64,000 nt of DNA from Halobacillus_B rhizosphaerae (lineage in GTDB: Bacteria > Bacillota > Bacilli > Bacillales > Halobacillaceae): NCBI RefSeq assembly GCF_046719735.1, contig NZ_JAUTWQ010000024.1, positions 1 through 64,000 of the forward strand, in the 5' to 3' direction. Below, piece after piece: positions 24,038 through 32,577 of the stretch. The notes under the pieces were generated by a model. That model saw only the letters and a program-made list of their open reading frames with translations, was not told where the DNA came from and did not search any database. The position numbers and the translations under genes are program-made. Each line of letters begins with the position of its first letter. Position 1 is the first letter of the stretch.

Positions 24038-26197
24038 CTATTCTTCTAGTTTCTCGAGTTTTTTAAAGTTTCTGCTGATGGGTCTTGGTGCTTTTAATTG
24101 ATCAAAAAACACTAGATACGTATTTTTCTTATCATCGATCTCCTGGATAGTCCCCGCACCAAATACAGGGTGCCGCACTCTGGTATTTTTGGCATAACTA
24201 TCCCCTATCCCAATAGGTTTCTCATGATGAGATGCGCGGATATACTCTTTCGCCTCTTCCAGCAAAGCTTCATCAATTTGCCCGATTCTCTCATATAAAT
24301 CTTCATTAACTTCAAAAATAAAACGTGATGGATATTTTCGCTGGCCGCCATTTTGGAATCCTTCTGATTCCGTAAGATAGAGCTCCCGCTCCGCCCGCGT
24401 GACTGCTACATAAGCAAGCCTCCGTTCTTCCTCAAGTGCTCGTTCTTTTCTCTGTCTTAGAGCACGAACATTAGGAAGAACATTTTCCGTCATTCCGACG
24501 ACAAAGACATAGGGAAATTCAAGACCTTTCGCAGTATGAATGGTCATCAATTTTACCGAATCCTTTTGGTTATCCCGGTCATCATCAGTATACAGGGAAA
24601 TCATTTGCAAGTATTCATCTAGTAGTATATCTTCGCCAAGCGATTGTTCATATTGGACAATCGAGTGAAGCAGCTCAGTCAGATTATCCAGCCTTTCCTG
24701 ATCGCCATCTTCACGCATATAGGCTTCATACCCTGTATGCTGCATGGCTTCCTGCAGAAGTTCAGAAACAGACAGCTCTGCCTGCCGCTCCTTTAAGGAT
24801 TCGATTGCATCAATGAACGATTGGGCACCGGTTCTAAGCAAGCGCTCATGGTCCACGTACTTCTTTAATGCGTCATACAGACTCAACCCTTCCTCCTCTG
24901 CCTTCGCCCGAAGAAATTGCATCCGCTTCTTTCCAATTTGGCGCTTCGGAACATTAATAATCCGTGAGAAAGATAAGTCGTCCGCAACAGCAATCATACG
25001 CAGGTGTGCAAGGGCATCTTTAATTTCTTTCCGATCAAAGAACTTAAAACCGCCAAAGATCGTATAATCAATATTCTCGCGAATCAGCTCCTGCTCAATA
25101 AACCTGGATAAGTAATTAGCTCGGTACATAATGGCGATATTTTTCCATTCTGCCCCATCCCTGCTGACGATTTCTTGGATTTGCTGAACGACCCATTTAG
25201 CTTCTTCATTTTCATCCTTGCCGTGATAATGCACCACTTTTACCCCTGATGGATTTTCAGTGATCATATCCTTATCCACACGAAAGTAATTCTTTTGGAT
25301 TAAAGAATTTCCCAAGGAAAGGATCTCTGGCGTAGATCGGTAATTTCGATTAAGGAAGATTGTTTCCGCATCCTTAAAGTAACTGTCGAATTCGACCATA
25401 TATTTCGGATCAGCTCCTCTCCATTCATAGATGGTCTGATCAGGATCTCCTACGACAAATAAATTCCCGTGCTGTGCCGCGAGCATTTTCACTAGTTCAA
25501 ATTGTTTTAAACTACTATCCTGAAACTCATCGACTTGAATATAATAGAGTCTTTCCTGCCATTTCTCCAGAACTTCCTTGTATTGTTCAAATAATACAAA
25601 TGTGAAATTAAGCAAATCATCAAAGTCCAGGCCATATACCCGTTTCTGCTTTTTTAAATAACGCTGAATAATCTGGCTGTCCAGATCTCCAGAATCGTCC
25701 GCATCAGGCATTGCTCCTCGCAGTATCATTTGCTGAACGTAGTGTGTGTTTCCTTTTAACATCCCTATTTTATCGAGAATTCTTTTAAAGGTTTTATCAT
25801 TCATTTTCAAATTCATATCTTCAAAGATTTCTCTTAATAAAATCTTCTGATCTTCTACATCTAAAATAATAAAGTTCTTCGGATAAAAAAGTCTGTGAAT
25901 ATCCTCACGTAAAACCCGCACACAAAATCCATGATAAGTCGTGATGAATCCTGTGTCCTGTTCACCGTCGACTAGTTTCTTAACTCGCCGCTTCATTTCA
26001 TTGGCTGCTTTGTTTGTAAAGGTAACAGAAAGCATATTCGAAGGGTCAACTCCCAGTTCGTTCACAATAAAAGCATAGCGGTTTGTTAATGCCCGCGTTT
26101 TTCCAGAACCCGCTCCGGCGATAACCCGTATGTATCCTTCCGTAGAAACAACGGCCTGCTGCTGAGATTCATTTAGTCCGTCCAGTAGTTCTTCCAT
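24038..26197 (-). CDS. UvrD/PcrA-like SF1A DNA helicase (YjcD-like)
   Basis: A 3'-5' DNA helicase of about 719 residues. It shows the Q motif LNESQQQAV, Walker A AGAGSGKTRAL, motif Ia SVTFTNKAANEMK, Walker B VDEFQDSS, motif III VGDPDQTIYEWRGA, NYRSTPEIL, motif V TIHTAKGLEFPYVFVVG and motif VI EERRLAYVAVTRAERELY. The C-terminal Tudor-like tail (VRHPVFGAGTIQEID..YLVFFD) recalls PcrA/YjcD. ATG at 26197 follows AGGGGTGAGG; an upstream in-frame start would add about 30 unlikely residues. It resembles B. subtilis YjcD more than PcrA (no ligA neighbour). Confidence 0.87.
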   Translation of the reverse strand: MEELLDGLNESQQQAVVSTEGYIRVIAGAGSGKTRALTNRYAFIVNELGVDPSNMLSVTFTNKAANEMKRRVKKLVDGEQDTGFITTYHGFCVRVLREDIHRLFYPKNFIILDVEDQKILLREIFEDMNLKMNDKTFKRILDKIGMLKGNTHYVQQMILRGAMPDADDSGDLDSQIIQRYLKKQKRVYGLDFDDLLNFTFVLFEQYKEVLEKWQERLYYIQVDEFQDSSLKQFELVKMLAAQHGNLFVVGDPDQTIYEWRGADPKYMVEFDSYFKDAETIFLNRNYRSTPEILSLGNSLIQKNYFRVDKDMITENPSGVKVVHYHGKDENEEAKWVVQQIQEIVSRDGAEWKNIAIMYRANYLSRFIEQELIRENIDYTIFGGFKFFDRKEIKDALAHLRMIAVADDLSFSRIINVPKRQIGKKRMQFLRAKAEEEGLSLYDALKKYVDHERLLRTGAQSFIDAIESLKERQAELSVSELLQEAMQHTGYEAYMREDGDQERLDNLTELLHSIVQYEQSLGEDILLDEYLQMISLYTDDDRDNQKDSVKLMTIHTAKGLEFPYVFVVGMTENVLPNVRALRQRKERALEEERRLAYVAVTRAERELYLTESEGFQNGGQRKYPSRFIFEVNEDLYERIGQIDEALLEEAKEYIRASHHEKPIGIGDSYAKNTRVRHPVFGAGTIQEIDDKKNTYLVFFDQLKAPRPISRNFKKLEKLEE

Positions 26198-26501
26198 AAT
26201 CCTCACCCCTAAAAGAACGTTTGTTTGTGTTTTATTATAGCATAATTCAAGAGCAAGGAAATGCTTTGAGCCGTTCTCACTATCCACAAACCTCTAAAAT
26301 ATTCCGAGACCATTGTTCCAACCGATGCCCCTCTCCGAACATTTCTAAAAAGCTCCCTCTACCTTAACAATACCCATTTAGTTCCAAACGAATCGGGTCA
26401 TAGGAGGAATGGATGGCCGCGGGTCTCATAACCGCGCAACTTGCTTCCCCCTGGAAAAAACGCCTGGCATCAGGGTATAAGAAACACCTGAATTTTCCCA
26501 C

Positions 26502-26534
26502 AAAAAAACCTGAAGACCATAGTGTCCTCAGGTT
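26502..26534 (-). terminator. Terminator of DUF3006-like gene
   Basis: On minus, AACCTGAGGACAC and a matching CTTCAGGTT arm followed by TTTTTTT, seven bases after the stop at 26541. The remaining 26198-26500 shows no gene. Confidence 0.85.
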
Positions 26535-26540
26535 AAAAGC

Positions 26541-26756
26541 TCATGCCTTTTCCATACTATTCACTTCAGGCTGAATCGTTTTCGTAAGTATTTCGACATG
26601 TTTCAAATTTCCAATGGTATCAAAATCAATCGCCAATAGATCTCCAACTTTTGCAAAGGCAATCAGTCTTTCTTTAAGTACAGACAGCTCATTCTTATCT
26701 TCTTGAACCAAAATAGCATAATTTCCTTCAAAACGATCTAATTTGTATTTATTCAC
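26541..26756 (-). CDS. DUF3006-like small protein
   Basis: A 71-residue protein. YKLDRFEGNYAILVQEDKNELSVLKERLIAFAKVGDLLAIDFDTIGN resembles DUF3006, short all-beta proteins of unknown function common in Firmicutes. GTG at 26756 is about nine bases after AGAAGGAGA; an ATG 11 codons upstream would include that site in the coding sequence. It is monocistronic with its own terminator. Confidence 0.68.
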   Translation of the reverse strand: MNKYKLDRFEGNYAILVQEDKNELSVLKERLIAFAKVGDLLAIDFDTIGNLKHVEILTKTIQPEVNSMEKA

Positions 26757-26933
26757 AGATGAATGTCTCCTTCTCACTTTTTTGGCCAAAAAATATGAAT
26801 TAAGACTATTATTACATTTATTACCCTATTTAATATTGTTTAAACGTGTCGAACAAAGGGAGAATCTGCAACTCGTTTTATATCACGAATTCCTTTTCCT
26901 TTATTTACTATTCTTCGTTTCAAAGTTCACGTC

Positions 26934-26962
26934 TGGACATTAAAAAAATCCCGTGCTAAAAT
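26934..26962 (+). promoter_or_regulatory. Promoter of tetR-SMR operon
   Basis: -35 TGGACA (26934-26939), a 17-base spacer and -10 TAAAAT (26957-26962). Confidence 0.7.
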
Positions 26963-26965
26963 TAG

Positions 26966-26985
26966 ACTAACAAACGTTAGTTAGT
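26966..26985 (+). promoter_or_regulatory. TetR-type operator
   Basis: ACTAACAAACGTTAGTTAGT: ACTAAC pairs with GTTAGT at 26976-26981 and again at 26980-26985. It lies just after the -10, covering the expected transcription start, so the TetR protein encoded downstream is the likely repressor. Confidence 0.7.
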
Positions 26986-27005
26986 GAAATGGATGAGGTG
27001 ATTTT

Positions 27006-27596
27006 ATGACACAGGAAGCTATTATTAATGCAGGACTCAAATGCTTTGCCTCTTATGGTTATTCTCATACTTCTCTCGCAAATATCGCTGATGAAGTCGG
27101 CATTAAAAAGCCTTCCCTGTACAATCATTTTAATAGTAAGAACGATATTTTTTTAAGCGTATTAGCCAGTGTAGGCGATCGAGAAATTGATTATTTATCC
27201 TCACTGGAAGCGACAGCAGAACAGCAATCAATTGAAAAACGGCTGCACCAGTTATATAAGCGTTATATCCAGCACTTGTCTGAATCGATGGAAGGTCTGT
27301 TTTTTAAACGGGTAACCTTCTTTCCTCCGGAGGAATTTGCTCAGGATATAAGACAGATGTTTACTAAGGTAGAAAGTAAAATGAATGAATTGCTTTGCCC
27401 CATTATGGAACAGGGAAAGAAAGACAAGGCGTTACGTTCTCTCCCAACCGAAACCTTAACATCCGCCTATTACACTTTAATTGATGGTCTGTTTCTGGAG
27501 GAGAACTTTTACGATCGTGATGTATTTGAGAAGCGTCAGCAAGCAAGCTGGGAGATTTTCTGGTTAGGAATTCAATATCCTGCAAGGGAGGAATGA
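27006..27596 (+). CDS. TetR/AcrR-family repressor
   Basis: A 196-residue regulator. The N-terminal helix-turn-helix (AIINAGLKCFASYGYSHTSLANIADEVGIKKPSLYNHFNSKNDIF) is a textbook TetR domain; the C-terminal ligand-binding part is helical and divergent. It is the first gene of an operon with two SMR transporter subunits, with only three bases to the next ATG, so it most likely represses this operon through the palindrome at 26966-26985 and senses a substrate of the pump. Confidence 0.92.
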   Translation: MTQEAIINAGLKCFASYGYSHTSLANIADEVGIKKPSLYNHFNSKNDIFLSVLASVGDREIDYLSSLEATAEQQSIEKRLHQLYKRYIQHLSESMEGLFFKRVTFFPPEEFAQDIRQMFTKVESKMNELLCPIMEQGKKDKALRSLPTETLTSAYYTLIDGLFLEENFYDRDVFEKRQQASWEIFWLGIQYPAREE

Positions 27597-27599
27597 CAG

Positions 27600-27941
27600 A
27601 TGGTATGGGTACATTTAATCCTGGGGGCCATATTTGAAATTGGCTGGGCAGTAGGTTTGAAGCTTTCGGAAGGGTTTACTCTGCCCCTCCCTTCACTAAT
27701 CACTGTCATTTGTTTATTGATCAGCTTTTACTTTTTTACAAAAGCACTCAGGCAAATAGAGGTTGGAACTGGGTACGCTGTCTACACAGGCATTGGAGCA
27801 GCAGGTACCGCGGTCATCGGCATGATCTTTCTTGGCGACACGATTGGCGCTTTGAAAGTCTTTTTTATTGCCCTTTTAATTATAGGGATTATTGGGTTGA
27901 AATTATCAGACGGTCAAACTGTTGAAACAGCTGTTGAATAG
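27600..27941 (+). CDS. SMR-family efflux subunit, first of pair
   Basis: A 113-residue small multidrug resistance protein with four transmembrane helices. The conserved membrane Glu lies in HLILGAIFEIGWAVGLKLSEGF (Glu13), and the GTGYAVYTGIGAAGTAVIGM motif is typical. Residues 100-113 form a cytoplasmic tail. Paired SMR genes usually form a heterodimer exporting cationic compounds; the YkkCD type exports guanidinium or drugs. It is translated directly after tetR. Confidence 0.9.
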   Translation: MVWVHLILGAIFEIGWAVGLKLSEGFTLPLPSLITVICLLISFYFFTKALRQIEVGTGYAVYTGIGAAGTAVIGMIFLGDTIGALKVFFIALLIIGIIGLKLSDGQTVETAVE

Positions 27942-27952
27942 GAGGGAAAGTC

Positions 27953-28267
27953 ATGGCATGGGTTTTTTTATTTACTGCAGGATTATGCGAAATGACGGCA
28001 ATGTACTTTTTAAAGCTTTCGGGAGGCTTCCAGAAGCTAAAGCCTTCCTTCCTGGCGATCCTTTCTTTTAGTTTGAGCTTCTATCTTCTTTCTTTGTCGT
28101 TAAAGGATTTATCTATTGGAACGTCTTACAGCATATGGACTGGAATCGGTGCGGTTGGTACAGTTTTCCTGGGAATCTTCATATTTAAGGAAAAAGCCAG
28201 CCGCAAAAAAATTTTCTATGTAACATTGATTATCATCGGAGTCGCGGGGTTGAAAATGGTGTCATAA
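27953..28267 (+). CDS. SMR-family efflux subunit, second of pair
   Basis: A 104-residue four-helix SMR protein. The conserved Glu is in FTAGLCEMTAMYFLKLSGGF (Glu13), and GTSYSIWTGIGAVGTVFLGI matches the family. It is the partner of the preceding subunit, 11 bases downstream with GGAGGGAAAG before its ATG. No guanidine riboswitch is seen; control appears to be by the TetR protein. Confidence 0.9.
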   Translation: MAWVFLFTAGLCEMTAMYFLKLSGGFQKLKPSFLAILSFSLSFYLLSLSLKDLSIGTSYSIWTGIGAVGTVFLGIFIFKEKASRKKIFYVTLIIIGVAGLKMVS

Positions 28268-28456
28268 ATCCCCCAATTTTTCTTGATATGCATTGAAATT
28301 TTTCCAATTAATAAGTAAAATAGTATAGGGAAATTTACGAAATAGATGCATTAAGACTTACTCAAACCTTTTCACATTTCCTGTGCATTTGTCAGGAAGC
28401 AGCGATAAGCTTGCCATCTATGAAAGTAAAGAAATATAATGATGGGAGCTGCAAAA

Positions 28457-28579
28457 ATGAGAAAATTATTATTTGCAATTCTTTTATTAATTGTTGTTGG
28501 TTTTGGTTACGTAGGTTACACAAACTTAGATGATAGCAGCTTTAATGCTCCATCTTCAGAACAAAACGATGAGTACTAA
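28457..28579 (+). CDS. 40-residue membrane-anchored peptide
   Basis: An open frame of 40 codons: MRKLLFAILLLIVVGFGYVGY, then an acidic tail TNLDDSSFNAPSSEQNDEY. It has one hydrophobic segment (4-19) with an N-terminal Arg-Lys, so the acidic tail would be outside. GGGAGC lies eight bases before ATG 28457. I do not recognise it. It could be a secreted or membrane-bound small protein. It overlaps nothing and ends three bases before a strong hairpin. Confidence 0.6.
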   Translation: MRKLLFAILLLIVVGFGYVGYTNLDDSSFNAPSSEQNDEY

Positions 28580-28612
28580 AAAAATGCCCCAGGCCCTATG
28601 GCCTGGGGCATT
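28578..28612 (-). terminator. Terminator of GDSL-CWB2 gene
   Basis: AATGCCCCAGGCC and GGCCTGGGGCATT arms; the T-run is on the minus strand, 14 bases after the stop at 28626. Confidence 0.85.
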
Positions 28613-28625
28613 ACTTGTCTAGGGA

Positions 28626-30260
28626 CTATTTAAGCTGCATTAAATTCTTTTCCACATTAGGAGAAACAGCTTTTTCCCCGCCCAGAATCGTAAAAGTATG
28701 AATGCCTAAATTCTCAGAAGCAGCGATGATTGAATCATCGATTTTATTTGGAGGCACCAGTAAAAATGTCGCACTTCTCTTTGCTGCCAGCACAGACCCT
28801 GTCAAAGCATCTGCAAAGTTCTCACCTGTAGCCATAAAGGCGTGGTGAGATGGATTTAACTTCGTGGCAACCATCGCTGAAGTTTCATAACGGTTACTGC
28901 CACCATATCGCTCAGGGTTAGGCAAGTGTGTGACTAACTCATTTGATACCACACCGCTTCCCCCGACTACTATCGTCCGTTTAAAGCTCTTTAAACTTTT
29001 CTCTACATCCTCCGATAACTTCTGCGATCTCGTTAATAGAATCGGATATCCTTGTTCAGCAGCATAAGAAGCGGAAGATAATGCGTCAGGAAAATTCAAT
29101 CCATTTACCACAACTGCCGTATCAGACTTTGAGTGAAGAAAAGCAGATATAAAAGCAGCGGTTTCAAAACGATCTTCTCCAGCAATTCTTTGAATTTCCA
29201 TTCCCATTCCTTTCAATTGATCCTCAGTATAACCTGATACCGCGTTAGGTCCACCAAGGATAATTGCTTTTTTGGCGTGCAAGCGTTGAAGTTCACTGAT
29301 AACGGAAGCGGATAGCCGCTTATTTGCCAGTAAAATGGGAGCATCGAATTTGTACGCAAGCGGTACACCTGCCAGGGCATCTGGAAAGTTGTTACCTGTT
29401 GCGATGACCACTGTATTTGCTGATTCCCAGCCATTTTTTGAAATTTCTACTGCAGTTTGATAACGTGTATTACCGGCAATACGATGGATTTGGACAGGCA
29501 GATGATTTTCTATTTTCATAAAGAACTGTGAGGCAATCGTCTTGTATCCATCCTGATTAGGGTGGACATTCTGCGGATTAGGAAGGTACTCAGAATAATG
29601 TCCTTCAAAGGCATCAATAGTAGGAACATACCAGACCCCTGGCTGATTCGCGAGCAATTCTATCGATTGATTAAGACCTAGCAGCAAGCTCTTCAGCGGC
29701 TGCTGCTGTTCTGCCGGAAGTGCATAGAATGAATTATAATAACCCATGATGTAGATCTGAACATGAGGATTCGCCTGGCGGATCATCCCTAAGATTTGAG
29801 AATAATTCGTTATCGCATTCTTCATCAGTTCCTGAACTTTTAAAGGATCCTGCAAATCCTCAGGGTGTGATTTCAATACATTAAGAAAATCATTGGCCCC
29901 TACGGTTATTGTTAGTAAATCTGCCTTTGAAACAGCAAGTTTCACCTTTGGATCATTCTTCAGTTGATCCAGAACATCTCCAGTAGAAGCCCCGGGAATC
30001 GCAAATTGTTTCGTAAAGTCATGCTGAACGTTTTCTTCATCTAAATTTGCTGATATGTAATCAGCATAACTCTTTCCAATCGTTCCATCATTCTGGATTC
30101 CGAAGGCAAGCGAGTCTCCTAAAGCCACGTAACTCCACTGCTCTGACGCTTGACTTAATGTCGTTGTTTCTGCCATAGCCATGGATGGCAAGGTAAGCAT
30201 GATAATGAAAGCAGTTACTGCTGCCCATCTACTCATTTTATTCCTTCTATTCCGCTTCAC
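28626..30260 (-). CDS. Secreted GDSL/SGNH hydrolase with three cell-wall-binding repeats
   Basis: A 544-residue exported protein. The signal peptide (1-30) ends around AMA. The SGNH domain (about 42-255) has block I VALGDSLAFG (nucleophile Ser), the block III GAND motif (TVGANDF) and the block V motif NVHPNQDGY (Asp-x-x-His region). Residues 255-544 hold three cell wall binding repeat 2 (CWB2) units, each starting RIAGxxRYxTA/RFETA and carrying GxNFPDALAG/S. This makes it a non-covalently wall-attached lipase or esterase; the substrate is unknown. It is monocistronic with a strong terminator. Confidence 0.9.
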   Translation of the reverse strand: MKRNRRNKMSRWAAVTAFIIMLTLPSMAMAETTTLSQASEQWSYVALGDSLAFGIQNDGTIGKSYADYISANLDEENVQHDFTKQFAIPGASTGDVLDQLKNDPKVKLAVSKADLLTITVGANDFLNVLKSHPEDLQDPLKVQELMKNAITNYSQILGMIRQANPHVQIYIMGYYNSFYALPAEQQQPLKSLLLGLNQSIELLANQPGVWYVPTIDAFEGHYSEYLPNPQNVHPNQDGYKTIASQFFMKIENHLPVQIHRIAGNTRYQTAVEISKNGWESANTVVIATGNNFPDALAGVPLAYKFDAPILLANKRLSASVISELQRLHAKKAIILGGPNAVSGYTEDQLKGMGMEIQRIAGEDRFETAAFISAFLHSKSDTAVVVNGLNFPDALSSASYAAEQGYPILLTRSQKLSEDVEKSLKSFKRTIVVGGSGVVSNELVTHLPNPERYGGSNRYETSAMVATKLNPSHHAFMATGENFADALTGSVLAAKRSATFLLVPPNKIDDSIIAASENLGIHTFTILGGEKAVSPNVEKNLMQLK

Positions 30261-30831
30261 TAGTTTTCCTCCTCTATAAGGTTTGTTCTAAATAAAGAAC
30301 GTCATGTATATTATTAGACACTTAACTGGGAAATTCCTCTTTTAATCTAAAGCAGTAAGAAATATATTTTGGAGGTTAGCTGTAGATGTCTTCCCTTGTT
30401 CTTTCCATTCTCCTCACCTCTGCATGCCTTTAACACATTCTCTGATCCTCACCAACCTTTCATTCTTTCTTCCTCTAAAACACTGACGTGACAACCTTCA
30501 CTTCTTTACACAGGTTATATAGAGTGATACTTTTCTATAATGTTTTTTAAAATTAAGATGATTCCGTAAAACTTAAAATCATATTTTCAAATATTTTGTC
30601 AGTTTTTGTCTAAAATAAATTCATTATAGAGAACATATTGACTCTTTTCGTTTTATGTAGAATAATTAGTAAATAAGGTAAAAGCATGACGATCAATATG
30701 CATAAGGGTATTAAAGCCTATGTCTAAATATGGAAATACGTCCTTTAAATAGAACATGGTAAAGAAATCAAGATCCTTTAGAACCTTAATAATGATATTA
30801 ATTAATTATTAATAAAACGGAGGCGAAAATA
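30261..30831. other. Intergenic, no supported gene
   Basis: 571 AT-rich bases. At 30386 a 15-codon frame (MSSLVLSILLTSACL) follows GGAGG and looks like a bare signal peptide; too short to call. The region holds the promoters of both flanking genes; nothing else convinces me. Confidence 0.4.
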
Positions 30832-30972
30832 GTGAAAAAAATCAAATTTCTATTTGGCAGAATTCGCTGTGCAATGAAAGGCTACCACAAAATCGACGTG
30901 GTGACACGCCGCTGTTTACGCTGCGGAAAGTACAGACCTAGTGAATATGAATCCCTATCCAATGATCGCTAA
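30832..30972 (+). CDS. 46-residue zinc-ribbon-like small protein
   Basis: A 46-codon frame: VKKIKFLFGRIRCAMKGYHKIDVVTRRCLRCGKYRPSEYESLSNDR. It has a CLRC pair plus an upstream Cys (IRCAMKGYH) with His, which could bind a metal. The very basic N-terminal half suggests nucleic-acid contact (inference). GTG at 30832 is preceded by CGGAGG with good spacing, the best support for translation. It resembles short phage-type DUF1660-like peptides, with low certainty. Confidence 0.62.
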   Translation: MKKIKFLFGRIRCAMKGYHKIDVVTRRCLRCGKYRPSEYESLSNDR

Positions 30973-31090
30973 TAACTAAACTAATCAAGAGTGGACTATA
31001 GGCCTGTCTTCCTTTCCCTCCCTCATAACAAGTGAGGCTGCTGCATAATCATCTAAGTATAGTAAATTTCTTGAGGAGGGTGTGATTCTT

Positions 31091-31414
31091 TTGAGTTACG
31101 AAGAGAAGAGAAATTCTCAGCAAAGTGAAGAGCGTAAAGAAAAGAATAGCGAGGGACTAATCAAGGGTACCGCTAAAGAAGCGAATGACTTTGTTCACAA
31201 TACGGTCGATGCCTCAGGAAAAATAATTAAGTCCATTACTGGTGAAGGCGGTCTTGTAGGCAAAACCTTGGATTCTTCAGGCAATATTGTAAAGAAGGTA
31301 TCCGATAAAGGGACAGATGCTGTAGGTAAAACGGTTGATAAATCGGCAAAGGCCTTTAAGCATTTATCGCAAAAAGCTTTTAAGAATAAGAAAGAAGAAA
31401 GTAAGAAAGAGTAA
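31091..31414 (+). CDS. Repetitive Lys/Gly-rich small protein
   Basis: A protein of about 107 residues, strongly charged at both ends. The middle has imperfect repeats of a VDASGKIIKSITGEGGLVGKT / LDSSGNIVKKVSDKGTDAVGKT / VDKSAKAFKHLSQKAFK type, about 20-22 residues each. This looks like a stress or late-embryogenesis-like disordered or coat-type protein; I cannot name a family. AGGAGG at 31074-31079 fits TTG 31091 (11 bases) better than GTG 31082 (two bases). It ends at its own terminator. Confidence 0.7.
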   Translation: MSYEEKRNSQQSEERKEKNSEGLIKGTAKEANDFVHNTVDASGKIIKSITGEGGLVGKTLDSSGNIVKKVSDKGTDAVGKTVDKSAKAFKHLSQKAFKNKKEESKKE

Positions 31415-31421
31415 CTCCTCC

Positions 31422-31451
31422 AAGAACCCGCTCCTCTCCGAGCGGGTTCTT
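31422..31451 (+). terminator. Terminator
   Basis: AAGAACCCGCTC and GAGCGGGTTCTT arms, six-base loop. Confidence 0.85.
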
Positions 31452-31588
31452 TACATATTCCATAACTTAATGCCTCAGCAGTCCTCTGTGCTATGAGCCT
31501 CCTGCATACTCCCAAACAAATAGCTTTAAAATCAATCTCATCTGCGTAATAATATACAAATAGAAATCCTTTAAGAGGAGTGACAATA

Positions 31589-32272
31589 ATGATTGAGCAA
31601 GAAAACCACGTCCTGGTCATTTTTCCGCACCCAGATGATGAAGCATTTGGCGTCTCCGGGACTATTACATCATATATCAAGCAAGGCACCCCGCTTACTT
31701 ATGCGTGTCTGACTCTCGGTGAGATGGGAAGAAACCTTGGCAAGCCAGCATTTGCAACCAGAGAAACGCTCCCGGAAATCCGGCGCAGCGAACTACAAAA
31801 AGCAGCTAAGGCGATGGGCATTCAAGATTTACGTATGCTTGGCCTTCGAGATAAAACGTTGGAGTTTGAAGACGATGAAAAGATGACGCAAATCGTGCGC
31901 AATCTTATTCAAGAGCTTCAACCCTCTCTTGTGATTAGTTTCTATCCTGGCTATGCTGTGCATCCTGATCACGAAGCAACTGCCCGAGCCGTAGTACGAG
32001 CTCTTGGAGAAATTGAACCCTCTAAGCGTCCGAAACTGCATGCTTTAGCTTTCGCAAATAATACGGATGAAAATCTTGGTGAACCTGATGTTCATAATGA
32101 CATTCGTGCGGTCCAAGAGGAAAAGTTAAATGCGATGCGGGCTCATATCTCTCAAACTGCCCGAATGCTGGAAATGCTGGATGAGGGTATCAAAGCTAAT
32201 GATCCTGAAGCAATGAAATGGGTAACTAGTGAAAGGTTCTATACCTACAAATGGGATAAGCACCCTGTCTAA
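31589..32272 (+). CDS. bshB2: Bacillithiol biosynthesis deacetylase BshB2-like
   Basis: A 227-residue LmbE/PIG-L zinc deacetylase. The metal motif PHPDDEAFG near the N-terminus and the YAVHPDHEAT motif (third ligand) are intact. The length and ITSYIKQGTPLTYACLTLGEMGRN segment match BshB2, which deacetylates GlcNAc-malate in bacillithiol synthesis or bacillithiol conjugates. ATG at 31589 follows AAGAGGAGTG. It is monocistronic, ending at a strong terminator. Confidence 0.85.
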   Translation: MIEQENHVLVIFPHPDDEAFGVSGTITSYIKQGTPLTYACLTLGEMGRNLGKPAFATRETLPEIRRSELQKAAKAMGIQDLRMLGLRDKTLEFEDDEKMTQIVRNLIQELQPSLVISFYPGYAVHPDHEATARAVVRALGEIEPSKRPKLHALAFANNTDENLGEPDVHNDIRAVQEEKLNAMRAHISQTARMLEMLDEGIKANDPEAMKWVTSERFYTYKWDKHPV

Positions 32273-32310
32273 AGTGTGAACTGACCGCTATCATCCGGTC
32301 AGTTCACTTT
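32272..32310 (+). terminator. Terminator of bshB2
   Basis: AAGTGTGAACTGACCG and CGGTCAGTTCACTTT arms, starting at the stop codon. The stretch 32311-32577 holds no gene I can support. Confidence 0.85.
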
Positions 32311-32577
32311 CTTTGAATAGATAAATACAAGAGATGGCCGTATTATAATTCCATAAGCCTTTGTTGGGATTTTAGTAGCTACAGTAAAAGGTTCGCTTTC
32401 CGAGTGGTTGGCGCAGACCTTCCTCAAGCAGAGCAGTAAGGTCTAATCTTTTCCGCAATTTCCTCAGGAATCTCACCGTCTCCCTCCGCCATTTGCAAAA
32501 AAACGGAACTCGAAATTTTTTTAAGAAAAAGCGAAATTTCAGAGTAGCAAGCAAGTCCCTGGAAGACACATTCTAAT

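Noticed and set aside
30386..30433. 15-codon signal-peptide-like frame after GGAGG
   Set aside because: Too short and without a mature part or terminator.
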